Source of the DNA: Azophilus sp965247035
GTDB lineage: Bacteria; Pseudomonadota; Gammaproteobacteria; Pseudomonadales; Azotimanducaceae
DNA: 64,000 nucleotides
Direction: 5' to 3'
Assembly: GCA_965247035.1 (NCBI GenBank)
Contig: CBDFGJ010000003.1
Coordinates: forward strand, 496,001 to 560,000
Positions 42,403 to 52,205 of the stretch are shown piece after piece. Numbering within the stretch: position 1 is the first letter of the stretch; each line of letters starts with the position of its first letter. Both the position numbers and the translations under genes were made by a program. The notes under the pieces were generated by a model. The model saw only the letters and a program-made list of their open reading frames with translations. It had not been told where the DNA came from and searched no databases.

Positions 42403-43572
42403 CTATTGGCGCCGGGTTGGTGCTGCGGACTGCGCCTTGTTCTTGGTGCGTGCGGCGTAGAAGAGGTCGAATAGATCCACGGCTGTTGCGGCCATGCCAT
42501 AGAGCACTTCTTTTTCAGCGAAGGCGAGGCCGTTGTCCGCCCACTGATGCCGCTTGTTTGAGGTGAACAGCTCCAACAGTTGGTCGTTGAAAATCCTCTG
42601 GTCAAAGGGCGAAGGCGCCACCAGTCCGGCTTCGGCCTGCTCCACATAGCTGGCGTAGCCGCAGTTTTCCGTCACTAGGGCCGGCGTTCCGGCCGCCACC
42701 GCCTCAAGGATGGCGCCGCCTGTGTTTTCGTCGTAAGCGGGCAACACGAAGCCATCGGCGGCGAAAAGAAAATCGGCCACATCGCGCCGCCCACCCATGA
42801 AATGCACCTGCTTGCCAACATCTAGCCGTGCGGCCATGCGTTTGAAAGGCCCGGCGTTGTCTTCGCCTAGGACGTAGAGTTGCGTTTGGGTGCGAACTGC
42901 GGGCGGCAAGGCTTGCAACCCCTTGATTAGCCGGTCTAGGCCCTTCTTGACGAATCCGGAACCGACGAACAGGAGCAAGTTCTGAGACTCATTCAGCCCT
43001 AGCTTGGCCCGGACGCCCCGCCGAACGGCGTCCCTGTCCGACGGTGCCACCCGATCGCGCTCAATGCCTGGGGGCAGGGGATGAAAGCGGTGCGGCTCGG
43101 TATGGTAGTAGCGGCGAAACATTGGCGCTTGGGCGGCGGAGATGGTCAGAATTTCGGTGGTGGCGCCGGCGCGGAACACCGCTCGCTCCGCTCGCAAGAA
43201 AGAATGGTGCCGGGGCAGCAGTCGATGCCAAAAGCGGCGCTGGGTCAGTGCTTTATCCTGGTAGCAGCTATCCCCTGCGTAGTAGACGTCCAAGCCCGGC
43301 ATCTTGTTCAAGCCCACCACGAGGTCCACCGGGTGGCGGGCCAGGTCGTCGGCAACCCATTCAGCGAAGCGCTCGTAAAGCCGATGATTGGTCATGGCCC
43401 GCACCGGCGCCAGGGAGATTTGCACATCCTCGGGCGGGGCGGCGTCAAGCCATTGCGTGGTGAGGATGCGCACCGCGTGGCCCCGCGCCAGACACTCGCG
43501 CACCATCTTCAACAGGTCCCTTTGAATGCCGCCGAAAGGGAAGTACTTAAATATGCAAAACGCTAGCCGCAT
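42403..43572 (-). CDS. waaG: Lipopolysaccharide core glycosyltransferase WaaG
   Basis: A 389-residue GT4 enzyme that adds the first hexose to heptose II of the inner core. It begins MRLAFCIFKYFPFGGIQRDLL, with VVGLNKMPGLDVYYAGDSCY, ILTISAAQAPMFRRYY, FVGSGFVKKGLDRLIKGL, and VLPAYDENTGGAILEAVAAG near the end. The pattern fits the WaaG family throughout. It overlaps waaC by 26 bases. Confidence 0.92.
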   Translation of the reverse strand: MRLAFCIFKYFPFGGIQRDLLKMVRECLARGHAVRILTTQWLDAAPPEDVQISLAPVRAMTNHRLYERFAEWVADDLARHPVDLVVGLNKMPGLDVYYAGDSCYQDKALTQRRFWHRLLPRHHSFLRAERAVFRAGATTEILTISAAQAPMFRRYYHTEPHRFHPLPPGIERDRVAPSDRDAVRRGVRAKLGLNESQNLLLFVGSGFVKKGLDRLIKGLQALPPAVRTQTQLYVLGEDNAGPFKRMAARLDVGKQVHFMGGRRDVADFLFAADGFVLPAYDENTGGAILEAVAAGTPALVTENCGYASYVEQAEAGLVAPSPFDQRIFNDQLLELFTSNKRHQWADNGLAFAEKEVLYGMAATAVDLFDLFYAARTKNKAQSAAPTRRQ

Positions 43573-44581
43573 CCATTAGCTCCAAACCCCGTTTCCAGAT
43601 TGACGCCGGGGATAGTTCAGCATAGCAAGGGGGAGCGATGGACTGACTATGCCAGAACCGCCCCGGTCCACGATAGCGGCAGGTTTTGGATAAACAAGGC
43701 GAGCAACCGAAGGTGGAGGCGAGGTTGCGGGCCTGCGCCCCGCGGCAGCCGGTTAGGGCAGTGGAAGTGCTGCCGTACAGAGCCAAGGTGCGGGTGCCTA
43801 GAGCCGCGGCCAAGTGGGTTAGCCCCGAATCGACGCCGACAACCAACTTGGCCTGCCCTAGCAGACTCATTAACTCGCCGAGGCCCAAGCTGTCCAGAAC
43901 CCGCCCGCCACTGGCGTTGGCAATGCGTTGGGCGCGGTGCCGCTCGGTATCGTCCCCCCAAGGCAGCAAGGCTTCAAGCCCAGCCGCCATCGCTCGCCGG
44001 GCAAGTTCAGTCCACAGAGGTTCTGGCCACAGCTTCGATGGCCAGGCACTGCCGTGCAGCAACACGCAAACATCCGTTGGCGCCTCCGCTCCAGGCAACC
44101 CGAAATCGCTGACTTCGCTCGGGTCATAGGCGTAACCGAAAGCGGCGGCGAAGAGCTGGCGCTGACGGTCGATGGCGTGCTGTTGACGCGGCACATCAAT
44201 GCCGCGCTCGTAGAAGCATGCCGCCACGGGTTCACGCAGGTGCCGTCTGGAAAATCCCAACGTCTGTGCCCCTCGGCCCCGGCTTGCCACCAAGGCGCTT
44301 TTCAGCAAGCCCTGAGCGTCCAGCACCAAATCATACTCCGACGCGGCCAAGGTGGTGAAGAAGCGCCTCATCTCGCCCCTGTGGCGCCAAAGGGACTTGC
44401 GCCAGCGTCGCCAAGCGATGGGCAGCACTTGGTCCACGGCTTGGTGGCGTGCCGCGATGGCTTGATAGGCTTCCTCCACCACCCAGTCGAAACGCACGCC
44501 ATGCCCATGAGCGTCCGTCATGGCGGGCAGGACATGCACTAAGTCACCTAAGGAAGACATTTTGACCAGCAGCGCCTTCAT
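43547..44581 (-). CDS. waaC: ADP-heptose:LPS heptosyltransferase I
   Basis: A 344-residue GT9 enzyme that adds the first heptose to Kdo. From ATG 44581 it starts MKALLVKMSSLGDLVHVLPA, with FDWVVEEAYQAIAARH, LVLDAQGLLKSALVA, VLLHGSAWPSKLWPE and VVGVDSGLTHLAAALGT, the ADP-heptose-binding region. The upstream part of the open frame (to 44743) has no family similarity. It follows waaF by 89 bases. Confidence 0.94.
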   Translation of the reverse strand: MKALLVKMSSLGDLVHVLPAMTDAHGHGVRFDWVVEEAYQAIAARHQAVDQVLPIAWRRWRKSLWRHRGEMRRFFTTLAASEYDLVLDAQGLLKSALVASRGRGAQTLGFSRRHLREPVAACFYERGIDVPRQQHAIDRQRQLFAAAFGYAYDPSEVSDFGLPGAEAPTDVCVLLHGSAWPSKLWPEPLWTELARRAMAAGLEALLPWGDDTERHRAQRIANASGGRVLDSLGLGELMSLLGQAKLVVGVDSGLTHLAAALGTRTLALYGSTSTALTGCRGAQARNLASTFGCSPCLSKTCRYRGPGRFWHSQSIAPPCYAELSPASIWKRGLELMDAASVLHI

Positions 44582-44670
44582 TTGAGCAAGGCTCGCATAG
44601 CGCCCATTGTAATTGCAGATGCCATCAGCGCAAATCCGCGATTCCGCGAAGCCGTTGGGCGGCGCGGCGG

Positions 44671-45666
44671 TTAAGGGTTCAAACAGCCGAGCACTGCTTC
44701 CGGCGTTAGTTGGCGCAAGCAATTCAGGTGCCCTAAAGGGCACTGTCGCTGAAAGCAGGGGCGGCAGTCCAGCGTCTTGGCCAAAACCATGGCGTCGGTG
44801 GAGAGCGGCGGCGTGAAATCGGGGGAGGTGGAGCCGAACAGGGCCACCACCTTCAGGGACAAGGCGCAGGCGACGTGCATCAGGCCGGAGTCGTTGGTTA
44901 CCACGGCATCAGCCAGGGACAATAAATCCACCGCATCGGGCAGGCTGGTGCAACCGGTTAGGTCAACCACCCCAGGCGCCCGCATGGCGATGGCCGCGCC
45001 CAACTTCTTGTCTTTGCTGGAACCGAACAGCCACACGGCCCGTTGCCGACGCAGCAGCGTTTGGGCCAATGCGGCGAAGTGCTCCGGCGGCCAGCGTTTG
45101 GACGGCCCAAACTCAGCGCCTGGACAGAGCGCCGCCAAGGGTCTGTCCAGGGCTAGGCGGAGGCGGCGGAGCAGGGCCGTGCGGTTGCTTGGATCGACCC
45201 TTAACGCCGGCGTCGGCAGCGGCTCGACCATCGGCGTGTCGGGCGGGTAGGCCAAGGCGATGAAGCGTTCAACCATCTTCGGGTAGCGCTTGGGGTCAAG
45301 ACGTCGGCAGTCGTTCAGCAGCCAATGGCGCACTTCGCCGCGCCAACCCACACGCCGGGGAATTTGCGCCCACCAAGGCGGCAGGGCGGATTTGAAGCTG
45401 TTGGGCAGGACGTAGGCCGCATCGAACGCATAGCGGCGCAGGGCCAAGCCTGAGCGACGACGTTCGCTCCAAGCCCAAGCGCCGGAAGCCACTCGCAGTT
45501 CATGCACCTTGGCGATTCCGGGCAGGCGGGTGGCCAAGGGCGCGGTTGCCGAAGGGGCCAGCAGATGAATCTCTGCGCTTTCACTTTTGTTCAGCAGCGC
45601 CTGCACCAGAACATGCGCCATCACTAAGTCGCCCACCCAAGCTGGTGCGACGATCAAAGCCTTCAT
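44671..45666 (-). CDS. waaF: ADP-heptose:LPS heptosyltransferase II
   Basis: A 331-residue GT9 enzyme that adds the second heptose of the inner core. It opens MKALIVAPAWVGDLVMAHVL, with AYVLPNSFKSALPPWWAQIP, ALCPGAEFGPSKRWPPEHFA, VVTNDSGLMHVACALSLKVV and ALFGSTSPDFTPPLS. It lies 12 bases after ilvE, so ilvE and the waa genes are probably co-transcribed. Confidence 0.95.
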   Translation of the reverse strand: MKALIVAPAWVGDLVMAHVLVQALLNKSESAEIHLLAPSATAPLATRLPGIAKVHELRVASGAWAWSERRRSGLALRRYAFDAAYVLPNSFKSALPPWWAQIPRRVGWRGEVRHWLLNDCRRLDPKRYPKMVERFIALAYPPDTPMVEPLPTPALRVDPSNRTALLRRLRLALDRPLAALCPGAEFGPSKRWPPEHFAALAQTLLRRQRAVWLFGSSKDKKLGAAIAMRAPGVVDLTGCTSLPDAVDLLSLADAVVTNDSGLMHVACALSLKVVALFGSTSPDFTPPLSTDAMVLAKTLDCRPCFQRQCPLGHLNCLRQLTPEAVLGCLNP

Positions 45667-45678
45667 GGTCGATGGTGC

Positions 45679-46608
45679 TTATGCGGCAGTGTGCCAGTGT
45701 GGAAAGGCGCTGCGCTGCCCGTGCACCTGATCGAAGTAGGCGCTTTGCAGTTGCTCGGTTAAGGAGCCGGGCCTGCCATCACCGATTTTGCGGCCATCCA
45801 ACTCGCGAATGGGCAACACCTCGGCCGCGGTGCCGGTGAAGAAGGCTTCGTCGCAAATGTAGACTTCATCCCGAGTGATGCGGCGCTCAATGATGCTGAG
45901 ACCGATTTCGGCCGCCAAGTGAAACATGGTGTTGCGGGTGATGCCGTCCAGGCAACTCGTGAGTTCCGGCGTGTGCAGAACGCCATCGCGGACGATGAAG
46001 ATATTTGCGCCGGAGCCTTCCGCCACGTAACCTTCGTTGTCCAGCAGCAGTGTTTCGTCGCAGCCGCAGTCCAAGGCTTCATGCAGGGCAAGGATGGAAT
46101 TGATGTAGTTGCCGTTGGCCTTGGCCTTGCACATCGTGATGTTGACGTGATGGCGTGTGTACGAGGATGTACGCACTTTGATGCCTGCTTTGCGAGCATC
46201 CTCGTCTATGTAGTTCGGCCAAGGCCAAGCGGCCACGACGAGGTTGACGCTGAGGTCTAGGGCGCGCAACCCCATAGCCTCTGAGCCCAAGTAGACCATG
46301 GGCCGCAGATAGCCTTCGGTCAGCTTGTTGGCGCGCAGCGTTTCGATTTGCGCGGCGTTCACTTCCTGCCGGGTGTAGGGTATGTTCAATCCCAGAATGT
46401 GGGCGGATTTGAACAGGCGGTCGGTGTGCTCCAGCAAGCGAAACAGACGCGGGCCTTTGGGTGTTTCGTAGGCGCGAACCCCTTCAAACACCCCCAGCCC
46501 GTAGTGCAGCGTGTGCGTCAACACATGCACACGGGCCTCGCGCCAAGGAATGAGCGCACCGTTTTGCCAAATATGGCCGTCTCGATCTGCAAAATTTGGG
46601 GCTGTCAT
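45679..46608 (-). CDS. ilvE: Branched-chain-amino-acid aminotransferase
   Basis: A 309-residue PLP enzyme of fold type IV, catalysing the last transamination for valine, leucine and isoleucine. It has IWQNGALIPWREARVHVLTH, LHYGLGVFEGVRAY, MCKAKANGNYINSILALHEA (PLP lysine) and VAEGSGANIFIV. A strong ribosome-binding site (GAGGAGGTG) precedes the ATG. It sits between glnE and waaF, as in Pseudomonas. Confidence 0.95.
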   Translation of the reverse strand: MTAPNFADRDGHIWQNGALIPWREARVHVLTHTLHYGLGVFEGVRAYETPKGPRLFRLLEHTDRLFKSAHILGLNIPYTRQEVNAAQIETLRANKLTEGYLRPMVYLGSEAMGLRALDLSVNLVVAAWPWPNYIDEDARKAGIKVRTSSYTRHHVNITMCKAKANGNYINSILALHEALDCGCDETLLLDNEGYVAEGSGANIFIVRDGVLHTPELTSCLDGITRNTMFHLAAEIGLSIIERRITRDEVYICDEAFFTGTAAEVLPIRELDGRKIGDGRPGSLTEQLQSAYFDQVHGQRSAFPHWHTAA

Positions 46609-46654
46609 GCTTCACACCTCCTCGAATTGGTTCCTAGCTGGGCTGCGCCGAGCG

Positions 46655-49426
46655 CTAACGCCGCTTGCTCCCGAAAAGCCACTGCCAAATTCTGGTGACC
46701 TCCGCGATGTGAGTGGCCATGGCGGCACCTGCGCCATCCGAGAGGCTCAAATCCAACAGGTCTCGATGTCTTTGCGCACGCAGGGTCAAATAGGCCCGAA
46801 TCAAGCTTTCCGCATCATTTTCGGACAATAGGCCGACCGTCGCCGCCGTCTCCAGAATGCGCACATTATCTGAATAAACAGCGAGTTTCGGCGCGTTGTG
46901 AGCCTGCGCCAACACAAGGTATTGAACCATAAATTCAACATCCACGATACCGCCAACACCACCCTTTAGGTCTTGGTCTTCGCCTTGATGGGCGGCCATG
47001 CGCGCCCGCATGTTGGTCACTTCCGAGCGCAGGGCCTCCAGTGAGCGGGGGATGCACAAGAGTTCCCGGCGCAGTTTCTCAAAACGCTCAATCAGCGCCG
47101 GGTCCCCGGCCACGGCCCGGGCTCGCACCAAGGCTTGGTGTTCCCACACCCAAGCGCGGCTCTGTTGGTATTGCTTGAATCCTTCAAGGCTTGAGACTAG
47201 GGTGCCGGCGCCGCCGGACGGACGCAGGCGCGTGTCGATTGTGTAAAGCGGCCCAATGTAGGTGGGCACGGTGAGATAGTGCAGCAGCTTTTGCGTCAAC
47301 CGATGGGCGAACTGGGCGGTTGAAGGGGGCATGTCGTGCAGAAATACCAAGTCCAGGTCCGAGCCGGGGCCGAGCTCCAAGCCACCGAGCTTGCCGTATC
47401 CAACCACGATGAAGGGGCGATCCTTGACACCTTCCGGCGGACCGTAGCGAGCCTCGCATTGATCCCAAGCCAAGCGCAGGCCGTGCTCGAGCACGGCCGC
47501 CGCCAAGTGTGTGAGGTCATCGCTGACGTGCATGAGCGGCAAATCACCGAGCACTTCCGCCATGGCGACCTTAAAGACATGCTGTTCCTTGAACAGGCGC
47601 AACTCCTCCAACCAAGCCTCTTCGTTTGAGTGATTGGCCAAGCGTCGGCCAAGTGATTCGTGCAGGGCTGCTCGGTCGTCCGCCGATTCAGTGGACGGGG
47701 CCTCTAGCAGCAGGTCGAGCAGCATCGGGCGTCTATGGATCTGGTTCGCCACCCATTGGCTGGCCTCGACCAAACTGATGAGGCGCTCCATGGCCCCGGG
47801 ATTGTCGCGCAGCAGGGCCATATAGGTGGAGCGTCGCAACACGGTGCGCAAAATCGGCAGCAGACGCCCAAGAATTTCGGTCGGATCAGGGCTCAGGCTG
47901 AGCTCATGCAGCAGCCGTGGCATCAACTCGTCAAGACGACGGCGGCCAATTGCGCCCACCGAATCTCGGTTCTTGGCCTTAGCGAGTTCCATGAGCATCT
48001 TTGAGGCCGCGACGCCGTCACCAAAACCGGCCCGGGCTAGGGCGAGGGGCTGCGTACGCAAGGCCCAGAGGTCCTGATCGAATTCGGTCACCGCAACGTG
48101 CAGCAAGCCTTCGAACAACCTCTGCACATTGGCCCGTTGTTCGGCCAACGCCGAGAAATAGGCTTCGTAGTCGGCGTAGCCAAAGCTTAGGGCCAACCGC
48201 AGGCGACCTAAATCCGAAGCCGGCAGCCGCTGCCCGCGCTGGTCCGCCTCTGCTTGGATGCTGTGCTCCGAATGACGCAGAAAGCGATAGGCGCTGCGCA
48301 ACTGCGCAGCGGCCCCGGCATCAAGCGCTCCGGCGTCTTCAATTTCGGCCAAAGCCTGCAGAAAACCTGGCTGCTGCAGGGCCGGCGACTGGCCGCCACG
48401 CATGATCTGCTGCACTTGCACCAAGAACTCAGCGTCGCGTATGCCGCCTGCGCCCTGCTTGAGGTCATCCGCTTGTCGCCGCGAAGCCATGCGCTTCGCC
48501 TTCATCTCACGCAACGCATCAACGGCTCCGAAATCCAGGTAGCGCCGGTAGACAAAGGGCCTGATGTTGTCTAGCAGAGCGGTGCCGACGGCTAGGTCTC
48601 CGGCGCAGGCGCGTGCCTTGATGAGGGCGTAGCGCTCCCAATCTCGCCCCTCTCTTTCAAAGTACTGCTCCATGGCGCCGCAGTGCATGACCAGAGCGCC
48701 GCTGGTGCCGTGAGGCCGCAAGCGCATGTCCACCCGAAACACAAAACCGTCTTCGGTGACGCTGTGCAGCGCTTCGATGAGGCGTTGGCCTACATGGGTG
48801 AAGAATAGTTGGCTGGATAGGCCGGATTCGGTTTGCCCGGCTTCGGCGTAGGTGAAGATCAAATCGATGTCGGAGGACAGGTTGAGTTCCCGCCCGCCGA
48901 GCTTGCCGAGGGCCAACACGGCCAAGTGCTGAGGCTTGCCGGAGGATGCGCCAACAGGTTGGCCGTGACGCTCGGTCTCCCATCGCTCCACGGTGCCGAG
49001 GGCGGCGTGTATGAACGTATCAGCCATGAACGAAAGGGCGTCCACAGTTTCTTCAAGCGAGGCCAAGCCAAGCAGGTGCCGCCAGACGATGTGGAACTGG
49101 TGCTGATTGCGCCGCCGCCGCAAGAGGCGCTTTATTTCATCCATGTCGCCGGCGGAGTCCACAGCGGTCAAGTCCGACAGAAGGCCATCTTTTTGGGGCG
49201 GCTCATCGAAAGCGCTGCCGGCGAGGGCGCCGGCAAACCAATCCCGCTGGTTCCCGGCCACCTTGGCCGCGAAGTCGCTCATGCCGATCACCCAGCGGGC
49301 TTGGTTGGTGAGGTTCAGTCCGGCGAGGGCGCTGAATCGGTCCGCCCGTTCAGCGATGGCCGGTGGTGGTGCGTGATAGGTTACTGAGCGGTCCAAATTT
49401 TCTCCTTGTTTCGCCGGGCCAGGCAT
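46655..49426 (-). CDS. glnE: Bifunctional glutamine synthetase adenylyltransferase/adenylyl-removing enzyme
   Basis: A 923-residue regulator of glutamine synthetase, adding or removing AMP in response to PII and glutamine. Two nucleotidyltransferase halves are visible: LGKLGGRELNLSSDIDLIF (about 173-191) for deadenylylation, and YGKLGGLELGPGSDLDLVF (about 690) for adenylylation. Each is followed by a helical domain (LKQGAGGIRDAEF and LKGGVGGIVDVEF). Length is near that of E. coli GlnE. The ATG at 49426 is used; TTG 49396, preceded by AAGGAG, is a plausible shorter start. It heads the leftward ilvE-waa series. Confidence 0.95.
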   Translation of the reverse strand: MPGPAKQGENLDRSVTYHAPPPAIAERADRFSALAGLNLTNQARWVIGMSDFAAKVAGNQRDWFAGALAGSAFDEPPQKDGLLSDLTAVDSAGDMDEIKRLLRRRRNQHQFHIVWRHLLGLASLEETVDALSFMADTFIHAALGTVERWETERHGQPVGASSGKPQHLAVLALGKLGGRELNLSSDIDLIFTYAEAGQTESGLSSQLFFTHVGQRLIEALHSVTEDGFVFRVDMRLRPHGTSGALVMHCGAMEQYFEREGRDWERYALIKARACAGDLAVGTALLDNIRPFVYRRYLDFGAVDALREMKAKRMASRRQADDLKQGAGGIRDAEFLVQVQQIMRGGQSPALQQPGFLQALAEIEDAGALDAGAAAQLRSAYRFLRHSEHSIQAEADQRGQRLPASDLGRLRLALSFGYADYEAYFSALAEQRANVQRLFEGLLHVAVTEFDQDLWALRTQPLALARAGFGDGVAASKMLMELAKAKNRDSVGAIGRRRLDELMPRLLHELSLSPDPTEILGRLLPILRTVLRRSTYMALLRDNPGAMERLISLVEASQWVANQIHRRPMLLDLLLEAPSTESADDRAALHESLGRRLANHSNEEAWLEELRLFKEQHVFKVAMAEVLGDLPLMHVSDDLTHLAAAVLEHGLRLAWDQCEARYGPPEGVKDRPFIVVGYGKLGGLELGPGSDLDLVFLHDMPPSTAQFAHRLTQKLLHYLTVPTYIGPLYTIDTRLRPSGGAGTLVSSLEGFKQYQQSRAWVWEHQALVRARAVAGDPALIERFEKLRRELLCIPRSLEALRSEVTNMRARMAAHQGEDQDLKGGVGGIVDVEFMVQYLVLAQAHNAPKLAVYSDNVRILETAATVGLLSENDAESLIRAYLTLRAQRHRDLLDLSLSDGAGAAMATHIAEVTRIWQWLFGSKRR

Positions 49427-49728
49427 TGCTTTCAGCGTTCAATCATTGTTCGAAGGAGCCGCCGCAAAACGCCATCGGTGCCGGGCTGTGCGCCGAATTT
49501 TGGGGTGGCCCCAACTGGGTTGAATGTAAGCTGGCGCCAAGCGGCATGGCCAGCGGAGCTTCTGCGGCCATCGCTTACCAAATTCAAGCGCAGTCCGGAT
49601 TTTACCCAATCTGCGTCGTCCAGGTTTGGATAAGGCGCTTAGTCCGCATCCGCAGCAGCAGATCACCGTTTGCCATTAGCCAAGCAAGGAAAAAAATAGG
49701 ACAATTCCGAGCCTCGTGGAGGATCGTC
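49427..49728. other. Divergent intergenic region between glnE and argE
   Basis: No gene or repeat is recognised in these 302 bases. They must hold the promoters for glnE leftward and argE rightward. The open frame that runs through it toward argE has no family similarity. A ribosome-binding GTGGAGG lies just before the argE ATG. Confidence 0.5.
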
Positions 49729-50874
49729 ATGCCGTTGCCGTCTTTTCAGGAAATGCTGGGGAAGCTCATTGCAGAGCCGTCGGTTAGCTGCACCTGCCCG
49801 GAACTGGACCAAGGCAATTTGAAAGTGCTGGAGCACTTGGCGGACTGGCTTGAGAGTTTAAGCTTCAAGGTCGAGATCATGCCGCTGCCGGGAGCACCGG
49901 GCAAAGGCAACCTCATAGCAAGCCGAGGTGCGGGCAAGGGCGGCATGGTGTTGGCCGGACATGCCGACACGGTGCCCTTTGACGAGGGAGCTTGGAGTTT
50001 CGATCCTTTGGTCATGACCCACCGCGATGATCGGTTCTACGGTTTGGGTGCCTGCGACATGAAAGGGTTCTTCCCGGTTGCGCTCCAGGCGGCGGCGGCT
50101 TTCGCCGACGCCAAGCTGCGGGCGCCCATTCGGGTGGTGGCCACCTGCGATGAGGAATCATCCATGGCTGGCGGACGCTGGTTGATGAACTCCGGCCGGC
50201 TTGAAGCGGAAGCCGCGATCATTGGCGAACCCACCGGCTTGCGACCGGTCCATGCGCATAAGGGATTCGCCCTCATATCCATTGATCTACGCGGCGCGGC
50301 AGCGCATTCATCCAACCCGGAGCAGGGCCGCAATGCGCTGGACGCCATGCATCAAGTCATGGCGGAACTGATGCGTTTTAGGGAGGAACTTGCCAGAAAA
50401 CACCAAAGCCCGCTGTTCGATATCGCCATTCCCACATTGAACTTCGGCTGTTTGCGGGCTGGGGACAACCCCAATCGCGTCTGCGGTCATGCGGAACTGC
50501 AGATGGACCTGCGCCTGTTGCCGGGCATGGACGCAGATGATGTGCTCAGTTCGCTTCAGCCCTGCGTTGAACGGGTTGCCGCCGCTGCCGACGTGGTGGC
50601 CACGCTGAAGCTTCCGCACCCTCCGGTGCCGCCGTTTGAAACCAGCCGGGATGGTCGTTTGGTGCAGTTGTTGAGCACCCTGTCCGGCAACCCGCCCGCC
50701 ACCGTCAGTTTCGGCACGGAGGCGCACTTTTATCAATTACTGGGGCTGGAAACGGTGGTGTTTGGCCTAGGCAGCATTGATCAGGCCCATCAACCGGACG
50801 AGTTCCTGGCCCAGGATCAGATTGGGCCTGCCCAGCAAGCCCTCGAAAAGGCCATCGCCTGCTACTGCCTCTAG
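49729..50874 (+). CDS. argE: Acetylornithine deacetylase
   Basis: A 381-residue M20-family zinc hydrolase that releases ornithine from N-acetylornithine in arginine synthesis. Visible are VLAGHADTVPFDEGAW (metal His and Asp), YGLGACDMKGFFPVAL, ATCDEESSMAGGR (catalytic Glu), IIGEPTGLRPVHAHKGF and HSSNPEQGRNALDAM. SFGTEAHFYQLLG near the end carries another metal-site region. ATG 49729 is preferred for its ribosome-binding site. argA begins 20 bases downstream, so the two form an arginine operon. Confidence 0.93.
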   Translation: MPLPSFQEMLGKLIAEPSVSCTCPELDQGNLKVLEHLADWLESLSFKVEIMPLPGAPGKGNLIASRGAGKGGMVLAGHADTVPFDEGAWSFDPLVMTHRDDRFYGLGACDMKGFFPVALQAAAAFADAKLRAPIRVVATCDEESSMAGGRWLMNSGRLEAEAAIIGEPTGLRPVHAHKGFALISIDLRGAAAHSSNPEQGRNALDAMHQVMAELMRFREELARKHQSPLFDIAIPTLNFGCLRAGDNPNRVCGHAELQMDLRLLPGMDADDVLSSLQPCVERVAAAADVVATLKLPHPPVPPFETSRDGRLVQLLSTLSGNPPATVSFGTEAHFYQLLGLETVVFGLGSIDQAHQPDEFLAQDQIGPAQQALEKAIACYCL

Positions 50875-50893
50875 GAGAGGTTCGAGAAAGCGC

Positions 50894-52204
50894 TTGGATA
50901 CGCAAGACTACGCCCGCTGGTTTCGCGCTTCGACGCCCTACATCAGCGCCCATCGCGGACGGACTTTCGTGGTGCTGTTGCCGGGAGAAGCCTTGGCGCA
51001 CCCCAACCTCATCAACATTGGGCATGATTTGGCGCTGCTGCATGTGCTGGGTGCGCGGCTGGTGATCGTTCACGGTGCCCGACCGCAAATCAATGCCATC
51101 CAGCCAGAGGAAGGCTTTGCTGCCCATGGTGGCGCTCGCCGGCGCGTTACCGACCAAGACGCCATGCAGTCCATTGCCGGAGTGTGCGGACAGTTGCGTA
51201 TGGAGCTGGAGGCGTTGTTTTCCACCGGAGTACCCACCAGTCCCTTGCACAATGTGGAAATTCAGGTGGTCTCCGGCAATTTCATCGTCGCTCAGCCCAT
51301 CGGCGTGCTTGATGGCGTGGACTACCAGTTGACCGGGCGGATACGCCGCGTCCATGTGCAGCGAATAGAGGAAATGTTGAGCGCGGACGCCATCGTGCTG
51401 TTGTCTCCCATCGGCTTCTCGCCATCCGGCCAAGCGTTTAGCCTAGCCGCTGAGGAACTGGCTCAGCACACGGCCGTGGCGCTCAAGGCGTCCAAGCTGG
51501 TCGCTTTTGATGTGGCTTCCTGCTTGCGGGGGGGTGATGGCGAACGCTTGAGCCACCTCACGCCGCAAGGCATTGAGGCCGCCATGGCTTCAGCTTCGGT
51601 CAGCGCCGCCACCCGCCAACAAGCGGCGATGCTGGCTCGCGCCGTCAGCGGCGGCGTCGCCAGCGGCCAGCTTGTCAGCTACCAAGATGACGGCGCCCTG
51701 TTGGCGGAGCTGTTCACCGCCGATGGCGTGGGTACGCAGATTACCCAGGACGACCGCCACTTGGTGCGCCGGGCAGTGTTGGGCGACGTGGCTGACATCG
51801 TGGACCTCATCCGTCCATTGGAGCAGGCGGGCGTGTTGGTGAAGCGTTCTCGAGACCGGTTGGAGCAAGAGATCGAGCACTTCCTAGTAGCGGAAATCGA
51901 CAATTTTGTGGTTGGCTGCTGCGCCCTTCATCCACTCGGAAACGATGTGGAGCTTGCCAGCGTGGCAGTGCATCCGGCCTATCGCAAAGCTGGTGGCCAA
52001 GGTACGGGCGCTCGGTTGCTGCGGGCGGCGGAGGAAGCCGCACGTGCGGACGGCCATGCGAGCATGTTCGCGCTCACCACCCAAACGCGGGACTGGTTTT
52101 TGGAGAACGGGTTTCGTGAGGCTTCCCGGGCGGACCTGCCCGAGCGCAAGCAATCCCTGTACAATGCTGAGCGCAACGCCAAGGTTTTGGTCAAGGCTCT
52201 ATGA
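50894..52204 (+). CDS. argA: Amino-acid N-acetyltransferase (N-acetylglutamate synthase)
   Basis: A 436-residue enzyme for the first step of arginine synthesis. It has an amino-acid-kinase-like domain (residues 1-285: YISAHRGRTFVVLLPGEAL, VIVHGARPQINA, IVLLSPIGFSPSGQAF) and a GNAT acetyltransferase domain (290-436: GDVADIVDLIRPLEQAG, VAVHPAYRKAGGQGTGARLL, FLENGFREA). The only suitable start is TTG 50894, giving the usual length; AGGAGAGG lies 13 bases upstream. The kinase-like part usually serves arginine feedback inhibition. Confidence 0.93.
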   Translation: MDTQDYARWFRASTPYISAHRGRTFVVLLPGEALAHPNLINIGHDLALLHVLGARLVIVHGARPQINAIQPEEGFAAHGGARRRVTDQDAMQSIAGVCGQLRMELEALFSTGVPTSPLHNVEIQVVSGNFIVAQPIGVLDGVDYQLTGRIRRVHVQRIEEMLSADAIVLLSPIGFSPSGQAFSLAAEELAQHTAVALKASKLVAFDVASCLRGGDGERLSHLTPQGIEAAMASASVSAATRQQAAMLARAVSGGVASGQLVSYQDDGALLAELFTADGVGTQITQDDRHLVRRAVLGDVADIVDLIRPLEQAGVLVKRSRDRLEQEIEHFLVAEIDNFVVGCCALHPLGNDVELASVAVHPAYRKAGGQGTGARLLRAAEEAARADGHASMFALTTQTRDWFLENGFREASRADLPERKQSLYNAERNAKVLVKAL

Positions 52205-52205
52205 T